The notes under the pieces are model-generated. The model made no database searches and was not told where the DNA came from. It saw nothing but the letters and a program-made list of their open reading frames with translations. Of a stretch of 53,392 nucleotides of DNA, positions 37,714-46,680 are shown in pieces; position 1 is the first letter of the stretch; the number at the start of each line of letters is the position of its first letter. Origin of the DNA: Apilactobacillus sp. (lineage in GTDB: Bacteria; Bacillota; Bacilli; Lactobacillales; Lactobacillaceae); the NCBI RefSeq assembly GCF_025290035.1, contig NZ_JAMBKT010000005.1, positions 1-53,392 on the forward strand. Reading direction: 5' to 3'. The translations under genes and the position numbers were made by a program.

Positions 37714-38022
37714 ATGAACAACGAACAAGAAAAACAACAAATTTCATTAGTTGATGAAAAAGGTAACGAAGAATTATATGATGTCTTATTCACATTTGAA
37801 TCAGACGATTATGGTAAATCATACATTTTAGTATACCCAGCAGGTAAAGCAGATGATGAAGAAGTTAACATTGAAGCATATGCATTACCAGCAGGTGACG
37901 ATCCTATGGATCCTCAAGGTGGAGATTTACAATTAATTGAAACTGATGAAGAATGGGAAATGGTTGAATCTGTTTTAAATACACTATTAAACACAGATGA
38001 AGACAGTGACTCAGAAGAATAA
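37714..38022 (+). CDS. DUF1292 family protein (YrzB-like)
   Basis: A 102-residue, strongly acidic small protein of the DUF1292 family, third member of the conserved ireB-ruvX-yrzB cluster. Characteristic stretches are DEKGNEELYDVLFTFE and SYILVYPAG. I start it at ATG 37714: AGAGGTG (37700-37706) is well spaced for it and overlaps the alternative GTG at 37705. Its function is unknown. Confidence 0.9.
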   Translation: MNNEQEKQQISLVDEKGNEELYDVLFTFESDDYGKSYILVYPAGKADDEEVNIEAYALPAGDDPMDPQGGDLQLIETDEEWEMVESVLNTLLNTDEDSDSEE

Positions 38023-38035
38023 TTAACTTTTTCTC

Positions 38036-38063
38036 AAAAAGATGCCTAAGGGCATCTTTTTTT
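38036..38063 (+). terminator. rho-independent terminator after the ireB-ruvX-yrzB cluster
   Basis: AAAAAGATGCC-TAAG-GGCATCTTTTTTT hairpin. Confidence 0.92.
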
Positions 38064-38133
38064 ATATCCATTACTGGAGTTAAAAGTCGTTTTCATGCTA
38101 AAATGGACTAGTATTAATGGAGGTTTTCGAACT

Positions 38134-38403
38134 ATGAACGAATCAAATCAACGCTTTAAGGCAGTTATCGGCAAGAAAGACTATACATTTGTTGGTAAAA
38201 GTTCTGCTGAACACATGAAAACAGTTACTGAACTAATGAACAGACAACTAGTGCAACTAAAAGAAATGGCACCAGATATTAACGATGAAGATGCTGCTAT
38301 TTTATTAGCATTTAACGCTTTTTCAGAACAATTAAAACTACAAGATAAAATTAATGAATTAACTCACAACGATGATTACAATCAAGAAGGAAACTGGAAA
38401 TAA
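38134..38403 (+). CDS. zapA: cell division protein ZapA
   Basis: An 89-residue ZapA-family protein (FKAVIGKKDYTFVGKSSAEHMKTVTELMN), which stabilises FtsZ bundles at the division ring. The second half is helical, as expected for its coiled-coil dimerisation region. I start it at ATG 38134 after GGAGG (38119-38123); an upstream in-frame ATG at 38095 lacks a site. The stop overlaps the start of cvpA (TAATG). Confidence 0.87.
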   Translation: MNESNQRFKAVIGKKDYTFVGKSSAEHMKTVTELMNRQLVQLKEMAPDINDEDAAILLAFNAFSEQLKLQDKINELTHNDDYNQEGNWK

Positions 38404-38888
38404 TGTTATTTAATATTATTATTATTTTATTATTCGTATATGGTATCTACGATGGATATCGTCGCGGATTAATGCATGAAATTTTGCGAATCGTAGGATT
38501 TATGTTTAGCTTACTTTTTTCTCTATACTATGCGCGTGATTTAAGTCAGGCTATTTTTGGGCATTCAAGTTTGATTAACGATCAAATATTGAGCAATAGT
38601 ATCAGCTTTTTTATTTTGTTTATGCTATCCGGTATTATTGTCAGAATCGTTATATCAATTGTTGATAAATTAACTCATATTCCGGTAATTCATCAAATTA
38701 ATTCAATTGGTGGAACTGTTGTAGGACTTGTAATTGCTTATTTAACAATTCTATTTATTTTGAATGTAATTTCTGTTTTACCAGATAATCAAATTACACA
38801 ACAATATGAAAAATCAAGCATAGCCAATTTTATGGTTAATAAGACACCAGTTTTATCTCATGATTTATACGAAAAATGGTTAAGATAA
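38403..38888 (+). CDS. CvpA family membrane protein
   Basis: A 161-residue protein with about four membrane segments and the CvpA-family opening (IIILLFVYGIYDGYRRGLMHEILRIVG). It overlaps zapA by one base and precedes mutS2 by 12 bases, the conserved zapA-cvpA-mutS2-trxA order of Bacilli. Homologues relate to colicin V production and envelope stress; the role in Firmicutes is unclear. Confidence 0.9.
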   Translation: MLFNIIIILLFVYGIYDGYRRGLMHEILRIVGFMFSLLFSLYYARDLSQAIFGHSSLINDQILSNSISFFILFMLSGIIVRIVISIVDKLTHIPVIHQINSIGGTVVGLVIAYLTILFILNVISVLPDNQITQQYEKSSIANFMVNKTPVLSHDLYEKWLR

Positions 38889-38900
38889 GGTGATTAAATA

Positions 38901-41258
38901 ATGAACGATAAAGTATTAAATACTTTAGAATATAAAAAAATAAAACAGTCTATTGAGCAGTATTTAACCACTAAGAATGGACAAAAAGAATTAGCTGAAT
39001 TATATCCAGTGGATAATCCTAATACTATTCAAACATGGTTAGATGAAACCGATGATGGTGCTCATATTCTTAGATTAGACAAGGAAATATCAATTCCAAA
39101 ATTAGAAGATGTTTCTCCATATATTAAACGTTTAAAGATCGATGCATCATTAAACGGTAGTGAACTTTCTAAAATTAATAAGGTTTTAAAGACCTCAAAT
39201 TATTTAGTTCGATTTTTTGATAATTTGAAAGCTGATGACGTTTCATTAAATCGACTATATAAATTGATTAATGAAGTTCAATCTGTCCCAACAATTTCAA
39301 AGCAATTATCTGATTCAATCGATGATGACGGTCGAGTGCTAAGTACAGCATCTGCCGAGTTAAATTCAATTCGACGCAGAATGGATGTAATTAAGAGTCA
39401 AGTGCGTTCTATTATGAATCAATATACTCAAAAGAATGGTAAAGATTTAACAGAGCCAATCGTAACGATCAGAGAAGACCGAATGGTTTTACCTGTGAAA
39501 GCGGAAAATAAAAATAAATTCGGTGGAATTGTGCATGATAGAAGTTCTTCTGGACAAACTTTATACATTGAACCGGCTTCAACAGTTGGATTAAATACTG
39601 AATTACGTCAAAAAGAGGTTGAAGAACGCGTTGAAGAGAGAAGAATTTTAGCTGAATTATCAGATTTAATTCGACCTTATCAATATGAAATTATTAACAA
39701 CGCAAAGTTGTTAGGCCATTTTGATTTAATTAATGCAAAGGCTAAGTATGCTAGAAGTTTAAAGGCAACTAGACCAACCATTTCAAAAGAAAATGTTGTT
39801 AACTTAAAACAAGCAAGACATCCAATGATTAGTTTGGATAAAGTCGTTGCTAATGATCTATATATTGGCGGTGAAAACAAATCAATTATCATCACTGGTC
39901 CTAATACAGGTGGTAAGACAATTACCATTAAAACAATTGGTTTACTTCAATTGATGGCGCAATCAGGTTTGTTTGTGACTGCCAATGAAGGTTCAAGTGT
40001 CGCAGTGTTTGATAATGTTTTTGCTGATATTGGTGATGAACAATCAATTGAACAAAATTTGAGTACTTTTTCATCACATATGGACAATATTGTCGACATC
40101 CTAAATGGGACAACTAAGAAAAGTTTAGTTATTTTAGATGAACTAGGTGCTGGTACTGATCCAAAAGAAGGAGCAGCGTTGGCAATGGCCATTTTAGATA
40201 AATTAGCTGAACAAGGTTGTGATGTAGTTGCCACTACTCATTATCCAGAGCTAAAAGTATTTGCATATAATCGACTTGAAACAATTAATGCATCAATGGA
40301 ATTTGATAGTGAAACACTACAACCAACATATCACTTATTGATGGGCATTCCTGGACAAAGTAATGGTTTAAACATTGCATCTCGCCTAGGATTAGATAAA
40401 AGCATTATAGTTGAAGCTAGATCACTAGTTGATCAAGAAAGCCAAGACCTTAATAATATGATTGTTGAATTAACTGAACAAACTAAGCGTGCTCGTGAAA
40501 ATGCTGACGAATTATCTGTTCAATTAAGTGATGCTATGCAATTACATGCTGATTTATCAGAAGAGTTTACCAAGTATAAAAACCAAAAAGATAGACTAGT
40601 AGTTGCAGCCAAGCAAAAGGCAAACGAAATTGCGGATGCAGCCAAGCAAAAAGCTGATGCAATTATTAAAGATTTACGTGAAAAGCAAAAGCAAATCGGA
40701 GAAGTTAGCGTTAAGGAAAATGAATTAATTGACGCACAGGGGCAATTAAACTCACTACGTCATGATGTGGATCTAGTTCATAATCGTGTCTTAAAGAAGG
40801 CTAAAGCTAAGCATGACTTCCATAAGGGTGATGACGTTATGGTCAAGTCTTATGGTCAAAGAGGGGTTCTTATGCAAAAACTAGCACCAAGTGAATGGGA
40901 AGTTCAATTGGGGATTTTGAAAATGAGAATCGATGAGTCTGATATGGAAAAAATTAATGTTAAAAATGATGAAACTCGATTTAACACTAAGGTAAAACGA
41001 ACGTCATCTAAAGGATTATCAGCTCAACTTGATTTAAGAGGACATCGATATGAAGAAGCAATGCATGAAGTTGATCAATACTTGGATTCAGCCGTGTTAG
41101 CAGGATATCCTTCAGTCACAATTATCCACGGAAAAGGAACCGGAGCGTTACGTCAAGGGGTCACCGAACTATTACAAAGTGACCGAAGAGTAGCATCATT
41201 TAATTATTCACCAGCGAATGCTGGAGGAGATGGTTCAACCGTGGTAGAATTAAAATAG
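38901..41258 (+). CDS. mutS2: endonuclease MutS2
   Basis: A 785-residue MutS2 with core and clamp regions, an ABC-type ATPase (Walker A GPNTGGKTITIKT near residue 333, Walker B LVILDELGAGTDP), a long coiled coil (about 515-650) and a C-terminal Smr nuclease domain (LDLRGHRYEEAM, IIHGKGTGALR). It lacks the mismatch-recognition domain of MutS. MutS2 proteins act on recombination intermediates, and in B. subtilis on collided ribosomes. All motifs look intact. Confidence 0.95.
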   Translation: MNDKVLNTLEYKKIKQSIEQYLTTKNGQKELAELYPVDNPNTIQTWLDETDDGAHILRLDKEISIPKLEDVSPYIKRLKIDASLNGSELSKINKVLKTSNYLVRFFDNLKADDVSLNRLYKLINEVQSVPTISKQLSDSIDDDGRVLSTASAELNSIRRRMDVIKSQVRSIMNQYTQKNGKDLTEPIVTIREDRMVLPVKAENKNKFGGIVHDRSSSGQTLYIEPASTVGLNTELRQKEVEERVEERRILAELSDLIRPYQYEIINNAKLLGHFDLINAKAKYARSLKATRPTISKENVVNLKQARHPMISLDKVVANDLYIGGENKSIIITGPNTGGKTITIKTIGLLQLMAQSGLFVTANEGSSVAVFDNVFADIGDEQSIEQNLSTFSSHMDNIVDILNGTTKKSLVILDELGAGTDPKEGAALAMAILDKLAEQGCDVVATTHYPELKVFAYNRLETINASMEFDSETLQPTYHLLMGIPGQSNGLNIASRLGLDKSIIVEARSLVDQESQDLNNMIVELTEQTKRARENADELSVQLSDAMQLHADLSEEFTKYKNQKDRLVVAAKQKANEIADAAKQKADAIIKDLREKQKQIGEVSVKENELIDAQGQLNSLRHDVDLVHNRVLKKAKAKHDFHKGDDVMVKSYGQRGVLMQKLAPSEWEVQLGILKMRIDESDMEKINVKNDETRFNTKVKRTSSKGLSAQLDLRGHRYEEAMHEVDQYLDSAVLAGYPSVTIIHGKGTGALRQGVTELLQSDRRVASFNYSPANAGGDGSTVVELK

Positions 41259-41285
41259 AATATTAAATCGTATAAGACATATTCG

Positions 41286-41313
41286 TTGCAATTAAAACTA
41301 AAAATGATAAACT
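41286..41313 (+). promoter_or_regulatory. trxA promoter, TTGCAA-16-TAAACT with TG extension
   Basis: A -35-like TTGCAA and a TGATAAACT extended -10 precede trxA by about 35 bases. Confidence 0.45.
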
Positions 41314-41348
41314 TACTTTCAGTAAGAGAAATAAGGAGGCATATTATT

Positions 41349-41660
41349 ATGGTTTCAGAAACAACTGATAAGACATTTGAAAAAGATACTTCTGAAGGTG
41401 TTACATTAACTGACTTTTGGGCAACTTGGTGTGGTCCTTGTCGTATGCAATCACCTGTAGTTGATCAATTAGCTGAAGAAATGGGTGACCAAGTTACATT
41501 CAACAAGATGGATGTTGACCAAAACCCAGAAACTCCACAAAAGTTTGGAATTATGAGTATTCCAACTTTACTTGTTAAGAAAGATGGAGAAGTTGTTGAT
41601 AGCATTGTTGGTTATCACAGCAAAGAACAATTAGCTAAAATTTTAGGTCAATACCTATAA
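41349..41660 (+). CDS. trxA: thioredoxin
   Basis: A 103-residue thioredoxin with the redox motif WATWCGPC (Cys28 and Cys31) and the cis-proline stretch FGIMSIPTLLV. It reduces protein disulfides and supplies electrons to enzymes such as the thiol peroxidase and methionine sulfoxide reductase encoded at the start of this window. I start at ATG 41349 after a strong AAGGAGG site; the reading frame is open upstream to 41286 without a ribosome site. Confidence 0.96.
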   Translation: MVSETTDKTFEKDTSEGVTLTDFWATWCGPCRMQSPVVDQLAEEMGDQVTFNKMDVDQNPETPQKFGIMSIPTLLVKKDGEVVDSIVGYHSKEQLAKILGQYL

Positions 41661-41661
41661 T

Positions 41662-41700
41662 AAAAAAGAACCTGATGAATTAATCATCAGGTTCTTTTTT
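41662..41700. terminator. bidirectional terminator between trxA and yslB
   Basis: A perfect 17-base-pair inverted repeat with A-run on one side and T-run on the other serves two converging genes. Confidence 0.93.
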
Positions 41701-42188
41701 TATTGTTTTAAGTCAAAGGTTTTAATTTCTTCTTCAATAACTGGAGCAGGGTTCTTAGGATCCATGTGAACACGAATTAAGACAGTACCATTCTTTTCTT
41801 CCTTTGGATTCATTTCTGCTTCAGAGATTACCTTAAATTGTTGTTGGGTAATTTGAGCTAGAAAACCAGCTTCAAACATGAAATCAGCATCTGGATTAGC
41901 TTCGATTCTTTTGGCAACGATGTCACCGCTAAGAGTCCACTTTATTTCATATTTATTTTCAGATTCAATAGTTAAATCTCCAAGACCAGCTTGTTTGAAA
42001 AATAAAACGATATCTAAAGCATCCTTTAGTGGGTATTTTCTAGCAATTTTTTTACCAGCCCAGTACATAATGCTATGAGTATCATTTCCTAGTAAATCAT
42101 TAAGTAAGACGTCTCTTAATAATTCTTGTCCCCAAAAAGGACGAGTAGAATTATCTTCAATTATTTTATTGTAAAGATTGTTATCCAT
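41700..42188 (-). CDS. DUF2507 family protein (YslB-like)
   Basis: A 162-residue cytoplasmic protein of the YslB/DUF2507 family (RPFWGQELLRDVLLNDLLGNDTHSIMYWAGKKIARKYP), which has a V4R/haem-NO-binding-like fold. Its function is unknown. It is the only minus-strand gene after the first 700 bases. The start is ATG at 42186-42188 with GAGGTAA upstream. It shares the terminator with trxA. Confidence 0.88.
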   Translation of the reverse strand: MDNNLYNKIIEDNSTRPFWGQELLRDVLLNDLLGNDTHSIMYWAGKKIARKYPLKDALDIVLFFKQAGLGDLTIESENKYEIKWTLSGDIVAKRIEANPDADFMFEAGFLAQITQQQFKVISEAEMNPKEEKNGTVLIRVHMDPKNPAPVIEEEIKTFDLKQ

Positions 42189-42351
42189 ACTGTTTACCTC
42201 AATTCCTTATATACAAGTTTATTATATTATAAATTAAACGTAATTTACACAGATTGAGAAAATTTAGTTCATTTATGTATTAATATTCATGATAGATTGC
42301 ATTAAACATGATAATATTAATTATGTGGAATTGCGAAAGAAGGTTAAAATA

Positions 42352-43161
42352 TTGAATAAAAAAGCGATTGGATTTATGGATTCTGGAGTAGGTGGATTAA
42401 CAATCGCCAAAGTCGCAATGCAAAAACTACCAAAAGAAAATATAATTTATTTTGGCGATGAAGCAAGATTGCCATATGGTGAGAAAACTCCCGAACAAAT
42501 TAAAAGCTATGCGCTACAAATATCAAAGTTTTTATTATGTAAAAATATTAAGATGCTAGTGATTGCATGTAATACGGCAACTGCGTTGGCATTACCATTT
42601 TTAAAAGAACAATTATCAATTCCGGTAATTGGAGTCATTAATCCGGGAAGCTTAGCAGCTGTTAAAGCAACTAATAATAATCATGTTGGAGTAATTGCCA
42701 CTAACGGAACCGTCAAAAGTGGTAAATATGAGAATGAAATCAAGCAAGTAAATGAAAATGTTGATGTTGTTAGCCTTGGCTGTCCTAGTTTTGTAACAAT
42801 GGTTGAAAACCAAGGATATAAAGAATCATCCAACCAATCAGATGTTGATAAGGTATTGGCAAAAATTAAATCTAATAACATTGATACACTAGTTATGGGA
42901 TGTACTCATTTTCCAATCATGCGTTCAATGATTCAACAATCAATGGGTGATAAGGTTCAATTAATTGATCCAGGAATAGAAACAATTAAACAAGTAGATT
43001 CAATGTTAAAAGAAAATAATATCTATAATGATGAAAGTACTCCTCACTATGATTTTTATACTACTGGGGATGTTAATCAATTTAAAGCCATTGCAAATGA
43101 ATGGTTAAATCAAGATGTTAATGTAAAACATATTGACGTGAAAGAATTGGAGGATTATTAA
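42352..43161 (+). CDS. murI: glutamate racemase
   Basis: A 269-residue racemase that makes D-glutamate for peptidoglycan. The N-terminal MDSGVGGLT holds the conserved Asp-Ser pair. The two catalytic cysteines are in VIACNTATA and VMGCTHFP. The start is TTG at 42352 with AGAAGG about 8 bases upstream; this gives the usual NKKAIGFMDSG start, whereas an ATG at 42289 adds 21 residues absent from the family and lacks a ribosome site. It runs straight into rdgB. Confidence 0.93.
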   Translation: MNKKAIGFMDSGVGGLTIAKVAMQKLPKENIIYFGDEARLPYGEKTPEQIKSYALQISKFLLCKNIKMLVIACNTATALALPFLKEQLSIPVIGVINPGSLAAVKATNNNHVGVIATNGTVKSGKYENEIKQVNENVDVVSLGCPSFVTMVENQGYKESSNQSDVDKVLAKIKSNNIDTLVMGCTHFPIMRSMIQQSMGDKVQLIDPGIETIKQVDSMLKENNIYNDESTPHYDFYTTGDVNQFKAIANEWLNQDVNVKHIDVKELEDY

Positions 43162-43162
43162 A

Positions 43163-43753
43163 GTGGATACAATCGTAATTGCTACAAATAACCCAAATAA
43201 AGCTAGAGAGTTTAAAGAAATGTTTGCTGATAAAAACATTCAATTTAAAACGTTAGCTGATTTTCCAGAGATTAAGGAAATTAACGAAAACGGTAGTTCA
43301 TTTGAGGAAAATGCAACAATTAAAGCAGAATCGGTAAGTAATCTTACTAATTTACCTGTACTAGCGGATGATTCTGGTTTAGAAGTCCATGCAATCAACG
43401 ATGAACCTGGCATCAAATCTGCTAGATATGCTGGTGACCATGATGATGATGCTAACAACAAAAAGCTATTAGATAAGCTAAAAGATGTTGATGATAGAAC
43501 AGCCAGTTTCGTTACTTGTTTAGTATTACTTAATCCGCAAGGTAAGAAATTGGTAGTTTATGGAACTGTCGACGGTGAAATATTAAGTGCACCAAAAGGT
43601 GACAATGGTTTTGGCTACGATCCATTGTTTTATGTTCCATCAAAAAACAAATCAATGGCTGAAATGACTGATGAAGAAAAGAATGAGATTAGTCATAGAG
43701 GTAACGCAATTAGAAATTTATACCAAAAGTTTGACGAATGGTGGAAGCTTTAA
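43163..43753 (+). CDS. XTP/dITP diphosphatase (RdgB/HAM1 family)
   Basis: A 196-residue house-cleaning NTP pyrophosphatase that hydrolyses XTP and dITP. Motifs include TNNPNKAREF at the N-terminus, LADDSGLEV with its metal-binding acid residues, SARYAG and GFGYDPLFYVP. The start is GTG with GGAGG upstream, 1 base after murI, the standard racE/murI-rdgB operon. Confidence 0.94.
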   Translation: MDTIVIATNNPNKAREFKEMFADKNIQFKTLADFPEIKEINENGSSFEENATIKAESVSNLTNLPVLADDSGLEVHAINDEPGIKSARYAGDHDDDANNKKLLDKLKDVDDRTASFVTCLVLLNPQGKKLVVYGTVDGEILSAPKGDNGFGYDPLFYVPSKNKSMAEMTDEEKNEISHRGNAIRNLYQKFDEWWKL

Positions 43754-43775
43754 TAATTAATTAAGTAGATACTAA

Positions 43776-43804
43776 TTGTAAATTTATAGGTTAAATGCTA
43801 TTCT
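43776..43804 (+). promoter_or_regulatory. promoter of the DUF948-YtxH pair, TTGTAA-17-TATTCT
   Basis: Hexamers at 17-base spacing lie just upstream of the first gene. Confidence 0.6.
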
Positions 43805-43833
43805 AAACATATCAAGTTAAGAGGAGGGGTTGC

Positions 43834-44211
43834 ATGACAATTGGAGAATTAGCAGGTTTAATTGCCGCAATTGCTTTTTTCATTATTGCAATTAGTGTTG
43901 CTGTGCTTCTTATTAAACTATCAAAGACGGTAGATCAAGTTAATAAAAATATTAGTTCCATTTCTCAAGATATTGATGTAATATCTAAGCAAGCGGAAGA
44001 TATATTAGCTAGCTCAAACTCATTAGTTAAGGACATTAATGAAAAAATCAATATCTTAGACCCAGTTTATCAAGCTGCCGCCGATGTTGGTCAAAGTGTT
44101 AGTGATTTAAATACCGCAACAAAAAACTTAACCAAAAAATTCCAAAACAGAAATAAGAAGTCATTTATGGAAAAAGCTGCTGGAGTAGGTTTAAGAATGT
44201 TTAAAAAATAA
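43834..44211 (+). CDS. DUF948 family membrane protein
   Basis: A 125-residue protein with one N-terminal membrane helix (about residues 6-27), then a helical, coiled-coil-like region and a basic tail (KKFQNRNKKSFMEKA). It matches the DUF948 general-stress-type proteins often encoded next to YtxH and ccpA in Bacilli. The function is unknown; the Bacillus counterparts belong to stress-response operons. A GAGGAGGGG site precedes the ATG. Confidence 0.82.
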   Translation: MTIGELAGLIAAIAFFIIAISVAVLLIKLSKTVDQVNKNISSISQDIDVISKQAEDILASSNSLVKDINEKINILDPVYQAAADVGQSVSDLNTATKNLTKKFQNRNKKSFMEKAAGVGLRMFKK

Positions 44212-44226
44212 GAAGGAGTGTTTTTT

Positions 44227-44646
44227 ATGAAAAAGACAGGACTATTTTTATTAGGATTAACCACTGGTGCAGCCGCTGCTGCATACTTCGCTTACCGTAA
44301 GATGGATGATGAAAAAACCAAAGAATTAGTAGATAAAACTGTTAAAACAGCTAACGATCTAAAAGATAGAGCATTAGATTATGCTTTCTATGCTTTAGAT
44401 TCAGTTGACGATGTTAAAGAATCATTACAATACAAGACATCAGATGCTACTTCAAAAATTAAAGATGCTGCTGGTAAAGTTAATGACAACGTAGTTAACA
44501 AAGCTCAATACTATTATGATGAAGGTAGCACACAATTTCATAAAGCTGCTGATAGTTTAAGAAACCAAGTTCGTAAAGCTAACGATTCTGAAGATGACGT
44601 AGTAATTGAACCAGATTTCTTAAAACATTCAGAAGACGAAAAATAA
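44227..44646 (+). CDS. YtxH-like small envelope protein
   Basis: A 139-residue protein with a short N-terminal membrane segment (LFLLGLTTGAAAAAYFAYRK) followed by a long, charged amphipathic helical region, the layout of YtxH-type stress proteins. I chose ATG 44227 after AGAAGGAG; the in-frame GTG at 44218 overlaps that site. It lies 15 bases after the DUF948 gene and ends before a terminator. Confidence 0.8.
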   Translation: MKKTGLFLLGLTTGAAAAAYFAYRKMDDEKTKELVDKTVKTANDLKDRALDYAFYALDSVDDVKESLQYKTSDATSKIKDAAGKVNDNVVNKAQYYYDEGSTQFHKAADSLRNQVRKANDSEDDVVIEPDFLKHSEDEK

Positions 44647-44654
44647 ATAGAAAT

Positions 44655-44687
44655 TAAAAAAAGCCTAGATTTTATCTAGGTTTTTTT
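44655..44687 (+). terminator. rho-independent terminator after the YtxH-like gene
   Basis: CCTAGAT/ATCTAGG stem flanked by A- and T-runs. Confidence 0.9.
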
Positions 44688-44709
44688 ATTGTTTTATAAG
44701 TTAGTAGTC

Positions 44710-44738
44710 TTGTTAATTTCTCATATTTCTGATATATT
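44710..44738 (+). promoter_or_regulatory. ccpA promoter, TTGTTA-17-TATATT
   Basis: The hexamers are spaced 17 bases apart; transcription should start near 44745, about 55 bases before ccpA. Confidence 0.6.
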
Positions 44739-44749
44739 TGTAAACATAT

Positions 44750-44763
44750 TGAAAGCGCTATGA
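44750..44763 (+). promoter_or_regulatory. cre-like site at the ccpA promoter
   Basis: TGAAAGCGCTATGA matches the catabolite-responsive element TGWAANCGNTNWCA except at one base near the end (G for C). It sits just downstream of the predicted transcription start, fitting autorepression by CcpA. Confidence 0.6.
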
Positions 44764-44799
44764 AAACATATTCGGCGAGCTTAAAGAGGAGTTTGAGGG

Positions 44800-45801
44800 A
44801 TGGACAAGCAAAATGTGACAATTTATGATGTTGCAAGAGAAGCTGGTGTTTCCATGGCTACGGTTTCCAGAGTTTTGAACGGTAACAGTAACGTAAGACA
44901 AACCACTAAAGAAAAGGTTTTGCAGGTTATAGATAATCTGGACTATCGCCCTAATGCTGTAGCAAGGGGACTTGCAAGCAAGAAAACTACAACAGTAGGT
45001 GTAATCATTCCAGATGTTACGGATGGTTACTTTTCTTCTTTAGCTAGGGGAATTGATGATATTGCAACTATGTACAATTACAATATTATTTTAGCCAATT
45101 CGGATGACAATCCGGGAAAAGAAGCATCGGTTCTTAATACATTATTAGGCAAACAAGTTGATGGAATCATTTTCATGGGTAATGAAATCGATGATCACTT
45201 AAGAGATGAATTTAAGAGATCTGATTGCCCAATTGTTTTAGCCGGTTCAGTTGATGTTAATAATTCAGTGCCAAGTGTCAATATTGATTATGTTGATGCT
45301 GTAATGAATGAGACTAACAGATTAATACAACATGGTAATAAAAAAATTGCGTTTGTATCAGGACCACTAAAACAAGCAATTAATAAGGACTATCGTCTAA
45401 AAGGATATAAGGAATCATTAATGAATAACAATATTACATTTAGTGATGATTTAGTCTTTGAAACCAATAGTACTTATGAAGATGGCTATAATCTAGCTGA
45501 TGAAGTAATTGAAAAGAATATTACTGCTGCGGTTGTAACTAATGATGAATTAGCAGCAGGGTTATTGAATGCTATGACTGATAGAGGAGTAGTTGTTCCT
45601 GATGACTTTGAAATCTTTACTAGCAATAACACTAAGTTAGCTAAGATGTTAAGACCACAATTATCATCGATAACACAGCCACTATACGATATTGGTGCTG
45701 TCGCAATGAGACTATTGACTAAAATTATGAATCAAGAAAAAATTGATGATAAGTATGTAGTTTTAGGATACGAAATTGAAGAAAGACAATCTACTAAATA
45801 G
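44800..45801 (+). CDS. ccpA: catabolite control protein A
   Basis: A 333-residue LacI-family regulator with the N-terminal helix-turn-helix VTIYDVAREAGVSMATVSRVLNG and a periplasmic-binding-like core. CcpA, with HPr-Ser-P, binds cre sites and controls carbon metabolism. The start has a GAGGGATG context. The cre-like site in its promoter suggests autoregulation. pepQ, often divergent from ccpA in lactobacilli, is not adjacent here. A paralogous LacI regulator cannot be excluded, but the HTH sequence and length fit CcpA well. Confidence 0.9.
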   Translation: MDKQNVTIYDVAREAGVSMATVSRVLNGNSNVRQTTKEKVLQVIDNLDYRPNAVARGLASKKTTTVGVIIPDVTDGYFSSLARGIDDIATMYNYNIILANSDDNPGKEASVLNTLLGKQVDGIIFMGNEIDDHLRDEFKRSDCPIVLAGSVDVNNSVPSVNIDYVDAVMNETNRLIQHGNKKIAFVSGPLKQAINKDYRLKGYKESLMNNNITFSDDLVFETNSTYEDGYNLADEVIEKNITAAVVTNDELAAGLLNAMTDRGVVVPDDFEIFTSNNTKLAKMLRPQLSSITQPLYDIGAVAMRLLTKIMNQEKIDDKYVVLGYEIEERQSTK

Positions 45802-45815
45802 CGGTTGTTGTAAAC

Positions 45816-45844
45816 TTGATTAATTATATCCTGATTGATATAAT
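45816..45844 (+). promoter_or_regulatory. yebC promoter, TTGATT-17-TATAAT
   Basis: A good -35 and a perfect -10 lie in the gap after ccpA. Confidence 0.72.
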
Positions 45845-45899
45845 TGATATGTTTGTAAACTATAGAAAACAATAGATATTTGAGAGGAGTGCTGTGATT

Positions 45900-46634
45900 A
45901 TGTCAGGACATTCAAAATGGCATAACATTCAAGGACGTAAGGGTGCCCAAGATAAGAAACGTGGTAAGATTTTCCAAAAATTATCTCGTGATTTATACCA
46001 AGCTGCAAAAGCTGGTGGCCCAGAACCAGATGGTAACCCACAATTACGTCTTGTGATTGATAAAGCTCATGCTGCCAACATGCCTAAGGATAACATTCAA
46101 CGTGCTATCGATAAGGCTTCTGGTCAAGGTGGAGCAAACTACGAAGAAATTACTTACGAAGGATATGGACCTGCTGGTACAGCAATCATGGTTTCTTGTT
46201 TAACTGATAACAAAAACCGTACTGCTGCTGCCGTTCGTTCAGCATTCAGTCACCATGGTGGTTCTCTAGGTTCAAACGGTTCAGTTTCATACATGTTTGA
46301 TCGTAAAGGATACATCGTTATCTTACGTGACGGTTTAGACGTTGACGAAGATAGTATGCTAATGGATGTTTTAGATGCTGGTGGAGAAGACATGAGAGCT
46401 GATGAAGATCAATTTGAAATCTTTACTCAACCATCTGACTTAACTTCTGTAAGAGATGCACTTCAAGATAAATATGATTTAGATACTGCTGAAGTTACAA
46501 TGTTCCCTCAAAACAAGACAGCTGTACCAAGTGACAAAGTATCACAATACACTGGCTTAATTGATGAACTTGATGAAAACGATGACGTTCAAGACGTTTA
46601 CGAAGCAGCTGAATTACCAGAATCTGCTGAATAA
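45900..46634 (+). CDS. YebC/PmpR family protein
   Basis: A 244-residue protein with the diagnostic start [31 protein letters not shown] and the acidic C-terminal region. Family members have been reported as transcriptional regulators and, more recently, as translation factors acting at stalled ribosomes; the sequence does not decide. I use ATG 45900 because it gives the conserved N-terminus; a GTG two codons upstream (45894) is also in frame. It lies immediately before the comG operon but is closed by its own terminator. Confidence 0.93.
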   Translation: MSGHSKWHNIQGRKGAQDKKRGKIFQKLSRDLYQAAKAGGPEPDGNPQLRLVIDKAHAANMPKDNIQRAIDKASGQGGANYEEITYEGYGPAGTAIMVSCLTDNKNRTAAAVRSAFSHHGGSLGSNGSVSYMFDRKGYIVILRDGLDVDEDSMLMDVLDAGGEDMRADEDQFEIFTQPSDLTSVRDALQDKYDLDTAEVTMFPQNKTAVPSDKVSQYTGLIDELDENDDVQDVYEAAELPESAE

Positions 46635-46639
46635 TTATT

Positions 46640-46670
46640 AAAGATGCACATTTATGTGCATCTTTTTTTT
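46640..46670 (+). terminator. rho-independent terminator after yebC
   Basis: AAAGATGCACA-TTTA-TGTGCATCTTT with an eight-T run. Confidence 0.93.
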
Positions 46671-46680
46671 ATAAAAAAAT

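Noticed and set aside
38901-41258. MutS2 as a duplicate mismatch repair MutS.
   Set aside because: It lacks the mismatch-recognition domain and carries a C-terminal Smr nuclease domain, so it is a distinct family from MutS at 24932-27547.
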